64,000 nt of DNA from Succinivibrio dextrinosolvens (GCF_900116345.1 NZ_FPAH01000011.1:1-64000); one strand, 5' to 3'; counted from the first letter of the stretch, positions 8,645 to 17,435 are shown. Notes: generated from the sequence alone by a model not told the origin. Made by a program: numbers and translations.

Positions 8645-9604
8645 CTAAAGACCTATCTCTTCAAGAACATACTGTCCCTGAGAATAGCCTTTGACTAAAA
8701 CAATACTCTCCACATGACGATAAGGACGTTTCCCTAAAACAATGACTGCATCTAAAGACAGAGCAATAAGCTCGTCTATTCCCTTTTTAGGAGCATAAGG
8801 ATGTCTTGAGATTAAAAGCTTTAATCTGTCCAGACACTGAAGGGCTGAACCTGCATGGATAGATGCAACTCCTCCCTTATGCCCAGTTGAAAAGGCATCA
8901 ATCATATCTAATGCTTCAATGGAGCGGATCTCGCCCACGACGATACGGTCTGGACTTAACCTTAGGGAAGCCCGAAGAAGATCGCTCATTGAAGTTCTGT
9001 TACAGGTAAAAAGATTTACACAGTTATCTGCACTTAATTTCAGTTCTGGAGTGTCTTCAATACAAATAATGCGGCAGCTAGGATCAAATATTGCAATTCT
9101 ATTTAAGATAGAATTGATAAAACTGGTCTTGCCACAGCCTGTCTGACCACAGATCAGAAAATTCATACGTCGCTCTATAAGAGAGTTTATTGCTCTTAAC
9201 TGACTCTCATTCATAAAACCAGAAGAGAGCAGCTCCTCAAATGAGAGATTTAGAGCTTTAAGAACTCTTAAGCTAAAACAGGTGCCTCTGGATAAAGGAG
9301 GCATCAGTGCGGAGAATCTTGCACTAAAGCGTTCAAGCTCACACTCAAGCATTGGAGATGATTCATCAATATCTCTTTCATAAAGAGAAGCTACGGTTCT
9401 GACAACAATCTCGGCACGTGCCTTTGAAAAGTTATCCTCCTGCACAACATGTCCGTCGGTATACTTCACAAAGAGTCTGCCGTCAGGATTAAGCATCAGT
9501 TCTTCAACCTCTCCTGAATCAAGAGCACTGACAAATCTCTCCCCTAAGCTCTCATATAGAGAACTGTACAGATTTTCAGTAATTCTCATGTGGTCCTTAT
9601 TCAT
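8645..9604 (-). CDS. virB11: VirB11/TrbB-like type IV secretion ATPase
   Basis: Hexameric traffic ATPase of 319 residues. Walker A GQTGCGKT is at 153-160, the acidic box CIEDTPEL at 181-188, Walker B RIVVGEIR at 220-227 and the His box GHKGGVASIHA at 241-251; these are the standard VirB11 motifs in the right order. The frame stays open for 49 codons further upstream, but the extra peptide is not VirB11-like. I chose the ATG at 9604 because GAGGT sits 5 bases before it and the homologous domain begins soon after. It is the first gene of the operon. A 150-base gap to virB2 holds no further gene. Confidence 0.95.
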   Translation of the reverse strand: MNKDHMRITENLYSSLYESLGERFVSALDSGEVEELMLNPDGRLFVKYTDGHVVQEDNFSKARAEIVVRTVASLYERDIDESSPMLECELERFSARFSALMPPLSRGTCFSLRVLKALNLSFEELLSSGFMNESQLRAINSLIERRMNFLICGQTGCGKTSFINSILNRIAIFDPSCRIICIEDTPELKLSADNCVNLFTCNRTSMSDLLRASLRLSPDRIVVGEIRSIEALDMIDAFSTGHKGGVASIHAGSALQCLDRLKLLISRHPYAPKKGIDELIALSLDAVIVLGKRPYRHVESIVLVKGYSQGQYVLEEIGL

Positions 9605-10234
9605 TTTTACCTCGGGGCACATTATCAGGCATAAAAAAATGCACCTCCGCGTAAGGGGGTCCTTTTTTTCCGGAATTCCGAATAGCGCTTTGAAAATAAA
9701 GAAAAAAGATTTTTTTAAACAGGGGTATTTTTTGGATAAGTAAGTATACAAAAAGGTGATTCTAAGTCTGTTCTAAGTAACAAAAGAATATGCAATTTTT
9801 TCTCAGAAACGGCAGAACTAATAGAAAATGACTTAACAAAAGCTCATGCTTAGAGCCGCAGGGGGAGGCCAAACGTTTTCGTAACTTTCATAATAGTAAT
9901 AGTTACTACTTTTGATAATTTTAGGCAAATTTATTTTTTTAATGCATTTTTTTGTATAAGGTATTTGTATAATATATTATTATAAATCCAAATACAGTAT
10001 TTTAGATTTTGTTATATTTCAGTGCATTACTGCGTAAACATAGTGCAGACTTATAAAAAAATGAAATAATTATCCCAAACAACAAAAGTTTAAAAAATAG
10101 GATAAGGCAATTTTTAAAAACTGAACTATTCTTAAAATGCAAGGTGGAAATATTTTTGCTTTAGATTTTTTTGCTTTTAACTTTATAAGTTTCCACAGCA
10201 GTCAAACAAACATAAGTAGCTACTGGAGGTCGAT
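9605..10234. other. 630-base non-coding region between divergent genes
   Basis: Very AT-rich gap between virB11 (minus) and the gene at 10235 (plus); it should hold both promoters. Three elements recur at 53.8-54.2 kb: TATTTGTATAATATATTAT (9962-9980), TTTCAGTGCATTA (10017-10029) and TCAAACAAACATA (10202-10214). Near 9622-9665 the minus-strand leader of virB11 can form a short imperfect hairpin followed by a U-run, a possible attenuator. No ORF or RNA gene was recognised. Confidence 0.5.
10202..10214 (+). promoter_or_regulatory. Leader motif TCAAACAAACATA, copy 1
   Basis: The 13-base sequence lies 20 bases before the ATG of the gene at 10235, in its presumed 5' leader. The identical sequence is found before the genes at 54183 and 60336. 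Function is not known. Confidence 0.45.
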
Positions 10235-10630
10235 ATGACTATAACCAACAGATTAATTGCTCCAGAACACATGCAATCTTCTGACTGGCATTTTGAGATT
10301 CCTAAGAAGAAAGTTCAGATTGCAGGATATGACGATGATCCATTTGCAGACGATCAGTTCTTTCCTGATGATGAGAACGTCGACGTTATCGAGGACTACA
10401 GCTTCGTATTTGCCTTCTTCAGGAATCAGATCAGCTGGAGCGAGTTCAAGGCTGAGTTCAATAAGCTGAATATGTCACAGAAGCTAAAGGTACCATTTGT
10501 ATACTGCGGTTCTATGATTCAGGACTTCGGATACATTATCAGAGATATTTTCTCCATTGCTGTACCTATCCTCTTGCTTGCATGTTTAGGCTACGTTGCA
10601 TGGTCACTGATGTTACAGTATTTCTTCTGA
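10235..10630 (+). CDS. Unrecognised acidic protein with a C-terminal membrane anchor
   Basis: 131 residues, family not recognised. Residues 30-60 are strongly acidic (DDDPFADDQF then PDDENVD). A more balanced helical part with SWSEFKAEFNKL follows, and a single hydrophobic helix at about 105-127 ends in LQYFF. This predicts a cytoplasmic domain attached to the inner membrane by its C-terminus. The start has a strong site (GGAGG, 6 bases before ATG). It is transcribed away from the virB operon across a 630-base gap that shares three short elements with the region before the 54183 operon. A link to the secretion system is possible from position only. Confidence 0.75.
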   Translation: MTITNRLIAPEHMQSSDWHFEIPKKKVQIAGYDDDPFADDQFFPDDENVDVIEDYSFVFAFFRNQISWSEFKAEFNKLNMSQKLKVPFVYCGSMIQDFGYIIRDIFSIAVPILLLACLGYVAWSLMLQYFF

Positions 10631-10653
10631 TATCTTCTAAAGGAGGATTATAG

Positions 10654-10707
10654 ATGCACGGGAAAGAGCGAGAGTTCTTTCCCGTTTGCATTTATAAGGT
10701 GTGTTGA
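10654..10707 (+). CDS. Possible 17-residue peptide ORF
   Basis: An ATG preceded by AAAGGAGG at good spacing opens a 17-codon frame (begins MHGKEREFF) just after the gene at 10235. The coding bases also form a strong hairpin (10658-10685), so the frame may be chance within a terminator. The strong ribosome site is the only reason to list it. Confidence 0.25.
   Translation: MHGKEREFFPVCIYKVC
10658..10696 (+). terminator. Hairpin 3' of the gene at 10235
   Basis: Perfect 10-bp stem (ACGGGAAAGA at 10658-10667, TCTTTCCCGT at 10676-10685) with an 8-base loop. The following tract is T-rich but broken (TTGCATTTAT), so termination may be incomplete. Confidence 0.5.
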
Positions 10708-10793
10708 AAAATGACAGGAACTAACCTCTATAACTTAAGATTTGAAGAGAGAAAGATTCAGGAATTGAGGTTATACATTTACGCTTATGATTG

Positions 10794-11756
10794 CTACTGA
10801 CTTACAGGCTTGCCGTCATCTCCAATCTGCATGGATTTGGCAGTTCCTAGATTGCTCTCTTCACTCTTCTCCTCAGTAGTCATGATTGGCTTACCATCTT
10901 CGCCAATTGAAGCGGCACCGCCACCTGGTTCAAATGGTTTTATTGTAGGTTCTGGTTCAGGTTCTGGCTCTTTCTTCTTCTCGGGTTCACTTACAGGCTC
11001 AATAGAACCGTCATCCTCATCTTCCGTAGCAGTTAAGCCGTCAGAACCTGGCTTAGGTTTTACAGAGTAATCCTTAGGAGCAAGGCCTTTAGGTTCTCTT
11101 GAAATATAGTCTGGAAGCAATGCAACCGGACCACGGTGATCTTTTGCCAGTGAACTTAAATTCTTACAGTCATCCAGAACAGTTTTGGAAATATCAAAGA
11201 AGCCTTCAAGAGGGATCTTATAGATTCGAGGATCGGTATTCTCTCCCTGCAGCACAGCAATCTTAAGATGACCGCCCTCGGAGATCTGTAAAAAGAGATC
11301 GGAGAGTTTCTTTTCCTGAGCGGCGGTTAGAGGTGCAAATATTATCCTTGCAGGAGGAATGATTTCTCCTCGAAGAGAATACTCCTGACCACTGTCTACA
11401 ATCACTCTGGCATAGACAAAGCCGCGCTCAAGATCACGTATGCCAATATCAAGAGTTGTCAGATCAAGTCCTAGTGCAGGAGTCTGACTCTGATACATAC
11501 ACCCTACTCTGAAGGAAAACTTTTTTGTTAAAGACTGGACAACATTAAGAACAGCCTGTCTATGACGGATGGTTCGGTCCATCTGCAGAATCTTAGCAGG
11601 AGAACCTTTAGTGAAAACAAAATCTGAATCGTCGTTAAGTCTCCAGATATATGAAGTTGACAGTTCCCAGCCAGACTGCATCGCTGCATATGAAGGAGAC
11701 ATACACAGTGCAGGAATTAACAGAATAGTTTTTAAAAATCTGGATCTGAACTTCAT
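10794..11756 (-). CDS. Unrecognised exported protein with a Pro/Glu-rich tail
   Basis: 320 residues. A cleavable signal peptide ends near residue 24 (SYAAM). A domain of about 170 residues follows, with two cysteines (in VGCMYQS and DDCKNL) that could pair in the periplasm, and a low-complexity tail from about 215 on (repeated PEPE and KKKEPEPEPEP). The tail ends with two copies of an IGEDGKP/IGDDGKP motif. The folded part faintly recalls IalB-like proteins (IPLEGFFD near its end), but I would not assign that family. It is monocistronic and transcribed convergently with the 10235 gene. Its place beside the virB operon makes a role in the same envelope machine possible but unproven. Confidence 0.75.
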   Translation of the reverse strand: MKFRSRFLKTILLIPALCMSPSYAAMQSGWELSTSYIWRLNDDSDFVFTKGSPAKILQMDRTIRHRQAVLNVVQSLTKKFSFRVGCMYQSQTPALGLDLTTLDIGIRDLERGFVYARVIVDSGQEYSLRGEIIPPARIIFAPLTAAQEKKLSDLFLQISEGGHLKIAVLQGENTDPRIYKIPLEGFFDISKTVLDDCKNLSSLAKDHRGPVALLPDYISREPKGLAPKDYSVKPKPGSDGLTATEDEDDGSIEPVSEPEKKKEPEPEPEPTIKPFEPGGGAASIGEDGKPIMTTEEKSEESNLGTAKSMQIGDDGKPVSQ

Positions 11757-11959
11757 AATATTGATAAACCTTATGCTGCAGAAGAATAATCAGGCAGTCT
11801 GCAATAAAAATATCTGTTATTTTCAGAGCTAACTAAGGATACTGTTCTTGAGCTCTGATATTTTCATTATAGATGATAGAAAAAGTTTTTTGATAAAAAT
11901 TGCTGAAATAACAATAAGAAAAAGAGAAGTATTACATTTTAAGAGGGATCAATACGTAG

Positions 11960-11996
11960 TATGCTCTGAGCATCGACATGACATGATCAGAGCATA
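11960..11996. other. 10-bp perfect hairpin without U-tract
   Basis: TATGCTCTGA (11960-11969) pairs with TCAGAGCATA (11987-11996) around a 17-base loop. It lies after the yqaE-like stop and upstream of the gene ending at 10794, so it may end the yqaE-like transcript with help from Rho, or bind a protein. Confidence 0.35.
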
Positions 11997-12007
11997 AAAG
12001 CAATGCA

Positions 12008-12202
12008 TTACTGTTTGCTGCCTAAAGCTTTCTGAATCTTCTTGTCGGTGTTATAGCCATTTAAAGCAAATACAGCCCAGATTGTAGCTGGCAGCCAGCC
12101 AATCAGTGTGATCTGCAGAATCAGGCAGATAATGCCGGATAATGGTCTACCGATTGAGAAGAAAGTTAGCCATGGCAGGATTAAAGCGATAATTAGACGC
12201 AT
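12008..12202 (-). CDS. Pmp3/YqaE-family small membrane protein
   Basis: 64-residue membrane peptide with two hydrophobic helices. It has the Pmp3/YqaE (UPF0057) pattern: LIIALILPWLTFF, a glycine-containing turn, then ICLILQITLIGWLPATIWA and a polar tail. In yeast and plants the family affects membrane potential and salt tolerance; in bacteria the role is poorly known. AAGGAAAA precedes the ATG. It appears monocistronic. Confidence 0.85.
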   Translation of the reverse strand: MRLIIALILPWLTFFSIGRPLSGIICLILQITLIGWLPATIWAVFALNGYNTDKKIQKALGSKQ

Positions 12203-12289
12203 AGTATTTTCCTTTTTTAATTCAAAAATAAAACAAGTTGATATTTTGATTTTTTTTAGATAATTCTTAATTCGTTTGAGTTCATAACA

Positions 12290-13195
12290 TTAATGCCATC
12301 CATAATTGCACTCTTTAAGAAGCATTTGTTCTTCTATACATTTTTTTATACTCTGAAAGACTTGTTCAACAGTAGCCGAAGGACATATGTTTTCACATGG
12401 ATACACTTCTGAGCAGAGGGTACCGATTATTCTGTATTTACATTTTTTTCTATCCGAGGCAGGCTCAATTTCCAGCGCAAGCTTTAATACATGACCGGGA
12501 TCAAGTTCTATTCCATAGTTCTGTCTTACAAAGCCAGGATTAGTTGGAGTATGACCGCTGACTGAAAATACCTCTTTACCATTTAATATGTGTGGCTCAT
12601 AAAAATACCTTTCTGCACTACACTTAGGTCGCCACCAGAGAAAAGAATCGTCATAGTTCTCGGTATCAAACGGATCTTCATAAAACTTAACCTCACCATG
12701 GAGAGGAATACCTGAATGCGTGCAAAGAATATTTCCGCAAAGATAATGAGACTGACATCTTCTGATGTATTCGTCATAGATTTTTGGAAACCTGATTTTG
12801 TTCTTGTTCTCGATGTAATCAGCACCTTCTGCAATAGCCTTTTCAAAGGAATCAAGAGTCTTATCTCCACCGTTTACGGTATGCCATAGCGGAGCCCCGT
12901 TTTTGTAGTAAACCGTCTCTGGATAAAGAGCTTCTAAGGACATGAATTCATGATTTCCAAGAATACACAGGGCATCCAGCTCCAGAAGTTTTTTAACGAC
13001 ACCGTAGCTGTCGGGACCACGATCAATTGCATCCCCTAGAAATACGAGCTTTGATTTACCGTCATAATGCTTAAGCAGACGTGACATAGCCTGACTACAG
13101 CCATGCAGGTCAGTCATAACAAAAAGTTTTTCTGTAGGACTGAAGCCTTTAACCTCGTAAAAAGGGGTAACAAATGTTTCTTTTTCTACTGTCAT
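12290..13195 (-). CDS. PPP-family metallophosphatase (Ser/Thr phosphatase-like)
   Basis: 301-residue calcineurin-like phosphoesterase of the PPP class. The metal and phosphate motifs appear in order: TDLHGC (GDxHG-type, with T for G) at residues 28-33, GDAIDRGPDS at about 54-63, GNHEF near 80-84, a histidine in CTHSGIP, and SGHTPT near 214-219. These predict a two-metal phosphatase related to PrpA/PrpB and lambda phosphatase. The substrate cannot be told from sequence; phosphoproteins or dinucleotide polyphosphates are both known for relatives. AAGGATAA lies upstream of the chosen ATG. It seems to be a single-gene transcript. Confidence 0.88.
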   Translation of the reverse strand: MTVEKETFVTPFYEVKGFSPTEKLFVMTDLHGCSQAMSRLLKHYDGKSKLVFLGDAIDRGPDSYGVVKKLLELDALCILGNHEFMSLEALYPETVYYKNGAPLWHTVNGGDKTLDSFEKAIAEGADYIENKNKIRFPKIYDEYIRRCQSHYLCGNILCTHSGIPLHGEVKFYEDPFDTENYDDSFLWWRPKCSAERYFYEPHILNGKEVFSVSGHTPTNPGFVRQNYGIELDPGHVLKLALEIEPASDRKKCKYRIIGTLCSEVYPCENICPSATVEQVFQSIKKCIEEQMLLKECNYGWH

Positions 13196-13233
13196 TTGCG
13201 CATTATCCTTTGTGTTTAAAACATCTTTTAATG

Positions 13234-13641
13234 CTATTTAGAGCAAACATCATTAAACTGTTTAACAAACTCAATTACTGTCTTAAGCTCGTAATGCAGC
13301 ATCTTTTCATCAAGGCATACGCCTTTCTCTCTGTCATACATATGATTCAGATCCACTCCAAGAAAGATTAGGCCTTCAAAAAGATGCTCGTATCTCTTTA
13401 GTATCGGAGGAATCTTCTTCTCCCAGGTGATTTCAACTTCCTCTGGAAGTTCTCCGCTGTTCTCAATAGCAAGAGCAACCGCTGTACTGTATTCATTACC
13501 AAAAGCGACATATCCGATGTAATAGTCAACAGATCTGTTGGTAAGTCTGGCGGAAAAACATCTGAAACCGTCTATTGAGAACTCTTTGAACTCAGAAATG
13601 TCCTTTGCAAAACCGCCAAGTTTGCTGAAGAGAAAAAGCCG
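13234..13641 (-). pseudogene. Gene remnant of unknown family (C-terminal part)
   Basis: A reading frame of 135 codons, closed upstream by a stop at 13642 and lacking a plausible start. It codes a protein-like sequence including YYIGYVAFGNEYSTAVAL and ending in FVKQFNDVCSK. It overlaps the end of the DprE1-like remnant in another frame and does not resemble that family, so it is probably the 3' part of a different gene joined here by deletion. Its family is not recognised. Confidence 0.5.
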
Positions 13642-14204
13642 TTAATGCTGGCAAAAGGATTGTTCTTGCGTTTGTTTAGGTAATAGTAGAGGGAGTTAAA
13701 TGCCTTTACTGTTAAACAGCTTAGATGAGCAGTAACACGGTACTGATAACCTAGAGTTGGTGAATTTCTTTTCAAGATACTGATAACCCTGCTCCATTAC
13801 CTCCGCTGCAGATGCAAAACGCCCCGAGAATACAATTCCTCGACCGTAAGTTCGGGTAGCAGACAGATCAATCCATGATGCACAGTACTGGGAATTATTC
13901 TGTTCTAAGGTTGCAGCAATTAACTTGTCTAAACTTTCACATACAGTAATTCGTTGTCTTAGAACAGACGATTCTGTTTTCAACATTTTTATTGTCGCTG
14001 AAATAATAAGTCCTGTGAGCCCTTGCCCACCACAGGTAGCCCAGAACAAATCGCTGTTTTTCTCCGGTGTCACCGTGATCATTTCTCCTGATGCGGTCAT
14101 AAGGTCAATGCAGGAAATGTGTTTTGATAACGTACCGTTTATGTGATGATCTTTTCCATGATTATCTCTCACCTTTCCACATTGTGGAATTGACTATAGT
14201 TCTT
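13572..14204 (-). pseudogene. Broken FAD-linked oxidase (DprE1-like) remnant
   Basis: Remnant of an FAD-binding oxidoreductase related to decaprenylphosphoryl-ribose oxidase. One frame (to 13696) has HGKDHHINGTLSKH, then DLFWATCGGQGLTGLI, which match the FAD-domain signature of the family. The match continues in another frame at about 13640-13740 with LTVKAFNSLYYY, so a frameshift lies near 13740-13760. The N-terminal third, with the first FAD-binding part, is missing: a stop occurs five codons before the homology starts. The C-terminal substrate domain is missing too. The gene is not functional. Confidence 0.75.
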
Positions 14205-14373
14205 TGTATGTCAGATACAAATTAACAAGTTGAGAGATTATTATTTGTCTTTAAAGGGGGGATATCAGTACTGATCAAAGGCAAAGAAAATCATAAAAAT
14301 AATCTGAACCAATCTGATTGTATAAGCTACGATGGTATAATATTTATAATGAATTTGATTTTAGGACGTGGTT

Positions 14374-16014
14374 ATGAAGCTAATTGCTCAGTCAGAAAAT
14401 ATTGAGAACATTGTTGAAAAGGATTCAATATACGTTGATAAGACTGAATATATTTACAATCTGACTAAAGATTTTGACCGAGTATTTTTCTCTCGACCTC
14501 GTCGTTTTGGTAAATCACTTACCTTAAACACCATCGGCACTCTTTTTGAAAAAGGGGTTGACCCTTATTTCAAGGGAACATGGATTTATGATAAATGGGA
14601 TCAGGATAAATATCCTGTACTTCATTTAAGTTTTCTCGAATATTCTGCAACTGATTTGACGGAATTTAAAAGACAGCTGTGTCTATCAATTTATAAATTC
14701 TCAAGAGCAAAAAAAATCCAGGATGTGCTTGAAGATAAAGAACCAAATGTTTATATAACAAATCTTTTTGACGCCATGTCAGATGGAGAACAGTTGATTC
14801 TTCTTATTGATGAATACGACCGTCAGCTGACCGCCAATATTAACAATCCTGAACTATATGAGAAATTCAGAATCTGTCTCAGAGATTTCTATGGAGCAAT
14901 CAAAGGTAAAAAACAGATCAAATTCATGGCTGTTACCGGAGTAACCCGTCTTAAGGATGTCTCAATCTTCTCAGTTGGTTCAGATATTATGGATTTAAGC
15001 TATGAAAATGATTATTCATCCATGATTGGCTTTACCAGAGATGAGATAAAGAAATTCTATGACGATTATCTTAAGCTTGGAATCTCTACCGAGAAGGGAA
15101 AATCAGCCGATAGTGTTACAAATGAAGAAATTGAAGAGTTTATTGAAAGAATTGCTGATAATTACGATGGATTTAGTTTTGATGAGTGTCATAAGAATAA
15201 GGTATTCTCAACGTATTCAGTAAACGTTTTTCTTCAGTCCTTATACAGAAAAAAATGTGTGGAGTTCGGAGACTATTGGTACGATGTCGGTGGACTTCCA
15301 TCTATTCTTATGAATTACATGCAGTCTCATAATCTTAATATCGAAAAACTTCTGACATCAGAGATTGAAATTCCATACAACGATTTTAAAAATCCAACTT
15401 CTCTTATTGACATCAACGAGAATGTACTGATGTGTCAGACAGGATACCTGACACTAAAATCTGAAATTGTTCCTGGATATGCTGTCACTTTAGGAACAGC
15501 CAATAGAGAAGTAAAATCAGCTCTGTTCATGCTGCTAGGTCTTAGAATCTTTGACACAACAACACCGGCATTTTCATTAAAAAACAGATATGTTATTGAA
15601 ACCGGCAGTGTGGATGAAATTATATCTCTATTTAACGAGGTATTAGCAGCCTTATCCTATGACAAATATCCGGTAAAGGATGAATCTGTTTTAAGATCCC
15701 TGCTGCAGGTTTATCTCATTGGCAAGAATCATGATGTCAGAGTTGAACAGCATAACTACAAAGGCAGAAGCGATATTCTTGTTAACTTTCCTAAACGCAG
15801 AGTAGTGCTAGAGCTTAAATACACAGATAAAGTTAACGAAGAAAAAAATAAACTTGATGAAGCAGAACAGCAGATCATAGAAAAAGGTTATGGTCTTGAG
15901 AATCTTGGTGACAGAGAACTAATCCAGATTGCCTGCGTATTCAATGGTGATAAGAACAAACGTCAGATCACCATGTACAAGAAAGTTGAAAACTCTGTCA
16001 TCGCTCTCGTTTGA
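14374..16014 (+). CDS. AAA-ATPase-like protein with C-terminal PD-(D/E)XK nuclease domain
   Basis: 546 residues, of the AAA-ATPase-like plus PDDEXK_9 (DUF1703) family that is often multicopy in gut anaerobes. The N-terminus has the family signature YVDKTEYI, then the P-loop-like RPRRFGKS (residues 41-48) and Walker B LLIDEYD near 140. The C-terminus has the nuclease core GRSDILV and, after a short gap, VVLELKY, that is D-x(n)-ExK. Function is not established; mobile-element and defence roles have been proposed. I chose the ATG at 14374, with AGGA at better spacing, over a GTG six bases earlier. A fragment of a second family member lies at 16716-16967. Confidence 0.88.
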   Translation: MKLIAQSENIENIVEKDSIYVDKTEYIYNLTKDFDRVFFSRPRRFGKSLTLNTIGTLFEKGVDPYFKGTWIYDKWDQDKYPVLHLSFLEYSATDLTEFKRQLCLSIYKFSRAKKIQDVLEDKEPNVYITNLFDAMSDGEQLILLIDEYDRQLTANINNPELYEKFRICLRDFYGAIKGKKQIKFMAVTGVTRLKDVSIFSVGSDIMDLSYENDYSSMIGFTRDEIKKFYDDYLKLGISTEKGKSADSVTNEEIEEFIERIADNYDGFSFDECHKNKVFSTYSVNVFLQSLYRKKCVEFGDYWYDVGGLPSILMNYMQSHNLNIEKLLTSEIEIPYNDFKNPTSLIDINENVLMCQTGYLTLKSEIVPGYAVTLGTANREVKSALFMLLGLRIFDTTTPAFSLKNRYVIETGSVDEIISLFNEVLAALSYDKYPVKDESVLRSLLQVYLIGKNHDVRVEQHNYKGRSDILVNFPKRRVVLELKYTDKVNEEKNKLDEAEQQIIEKGYGLENLGDRELIQIACVFNGDKNKRQITMYKKVENSVIALV

Positions 16015-16161
16015 TGTTGAAAAGCTACTATATCGAGCACATTCTATCACTTCACTCAAGGACGGAAATTGATTTCACATCATCAACTAGTAACAACGAA
16101 ACAGCGTTTATTTAGCGGAAATATGTTATAAAGTAAAAATTTCGAAAATGAAGGAATTTTT

Positions 16162-16509
16162 ATGGCAGAAATTACAATTAACGCAGGCGTAACAAAAATT
16201 GATTATCCTACCGCCTATGCGCTTATAGAATCAGGAAAATGTATCCTTCTTGATATACGTGAGAAGAATGAATTTGAATCTGGTTTCATTCCAGGAGCCA
16301 TTCACCTGTCTCTGAATGAAATGACTTTGGAAAATACAAAAAAAGTTGCGCCTGACTTTGCAACTCCACTAATCATATATTGCCGTACCGGAAGAAGAAC
16401 CATAGAAGCAGGAAAAAAACTTAAACAGATGGGCTATTACTACATTCTTGATATGGGAGGTATTTCAAACTGGCCATATGAAAAAGAATATCCTCAAAAC
16501 AGTAACTAG
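16162..16509 (+). CDS. Single-domain rhodanese (sulfurtransferase)
   Basis: 115-residue rhodanese-homology protein. It has the CH2A motif LLDIREKNEFESGFIPGA, and the active-site loop CRTGRRT with catalytic Cys74. The six-residue loop fits sulfur transfer rather than phosphatase activity. No signal peptide is seen, so it is cytosolic. AAGGAA precedes the ATG. It follows the AAA/PD-(D/E)XK gene by about 150 bases and need not be functionally tied to it. Confidence 0.92.
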   Translation: MAEITINAGVTKIDYPTAYALIESGKCILLDIREKNEFESGFIPGAIHLSLNEMTLENTKKVAPDFATPLIIYCRTGRRTIEAGKKLKQMGYYYILDMGGISNWPYEKEYPQNSN

Positions 16510-16715
16510 CAGTCAGATTTAAGATTTGGCTAAACTAATAGAACCATAATAATTAGAAGATTTCCCTCACGGTATAGACAGATTTATATTTTGGGTTTGC
16601 CTTAAATTCAGATTTCAACTGAGTAGAAATGGAACAGAGCGCAGATAGCGGAACAAATTATCCCCAGAAAAACTTCCTAAAATCAATCGGAATCTCATTC
16701 AGTTATCCTTTTTAA

Positions 16716-16967
16716 ACATATATTCAGAATATAGGCTATCTTGCCTATACAGACGACAGAGTATATGTGCCTAATGAAGAAGTAATACTTACGCTTAAGG
16801 ATGCAGTAGATACCTGCCGGTTCAGTGAATATCTGAACCTGATTAAGGCATCTGAAGAAATACTGGAAAAGACCTACGAAGGTGATGGAGACTATGTGTC
16901 AGAGTCCATCAGAAAATACCACTCAAAGTATTCATCAGTCATCAAATACAACTCTTATATCTTCTGA
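16716..16967 (+). pseudogene. Fragment of a second AAA/PD-(D/E)XK family gene
   Basis: A stop-to-stop frame of 83 codons codes IGYLAYTDDRVYVPNEEV, then LIKASEEILEKTYEGDGDYV and YHSKYSSVIKYN. This is the conserved central block between ATPase and nuclease domains in the AAA-ATPase-like/PDDEXK_9 family. It lacks the P-loop part upstream and the nuclease part downstream. It is closer to the common gut-anaerobe subfamily than to the intact gene at 14374, so it is not a recent partial duplicate of that gene. Confidence 0.7.
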
Positions 16968-17202
16968 TAAATTCATGGGAGGTAAGACCAAAAGTTTCCT
17001 GAAAACTCATATCGGTAATGGAAGTTAAAGGTAGAGCATCTGAGGATTGAAGATATGCCTCTAAAGACTTTACTTTCTCATCAACGCTTATAAACGGGCA
17101 GGTTAAGACTACAAAAATTACCTGATCGGCACTAAGTTTGTAGTCAATATCGTAAAGATACTGTCTTACATCTTTTGAGTTAACATACCTTATAAAGTCC
17201 AT
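16942..17202 (-). CDS. Small unrecognised protein, possibly truncated
   Basis: 86 residues starting at an ATG with GGAGG six bases upstream. The sequence begins MDFIRYVNSKDVRQYL, a start seen in small hypothetical proteins of anaerobes and mobile elements. It ends at 16942, inside the 3' end of the AAA fragment on the other strand, which suggests that the 3' part was lost. No catalytic motif is visible. The frame extends 25 codons further upstream, but the strong ribosome site supports 17202. Confidence 0.55.
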   Translation of the reverse strand: MDFIRYVNSKDVRQYLYDIDYKLSADQVIFVVLTCPFISVDEKVKSLEAYLQSSDALPLTSITDMSFQETFGLTSHEFIRRYKSCI

Positions 17203-17340
17203 ACTGAACCTCCGCATTTTTCTAATAGAATAAAAGATGTTCATTCCAGATTCTGATAGATACTGCGAAGACAACAAAAAAAGAAGAAAGTTTAAAGGAA
17301 AGATTTATATAACAGCTCAAAAAATATATAAAACTTTCAA

Positions 17341-17404
17341 ATAAAAAAATCTTCCAGCCCTCAGATGCTCTTTTTTCAGAGCAGCCTTTTGAACCGGAAG
17401 ATTT
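17341..17404 (-). terminator. serA terminator
   Basis: On the minus strand, outer stem AAATCTTCC (17396-17404) pairs with GGAAGATTT (17347-17355) and is followed by a U-run. An inner TGCTC/GAGCA stem (17366-17370 and 17379-17383) sits inside the long loop. Confidence 0.65.
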
Positions 17405-17435
17405 CTTAATTTAAATTGACTGTTTAACTAGCCTA

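Noticed and set aside
9605-9751. Upstream extension of virB11 by 49 codons
   Set aside because: The added peptide is hydrophobic, Cys-rich and unlike VirB11. A much better ribosome site lies at 9604.
16530-16680. Possible short protein remnant on the minus strand (contains FKANPKYKSVYTV)
   Set aside because: Only about 33 codons between stops and no family recognised. Too weak to list as a pseudogene.
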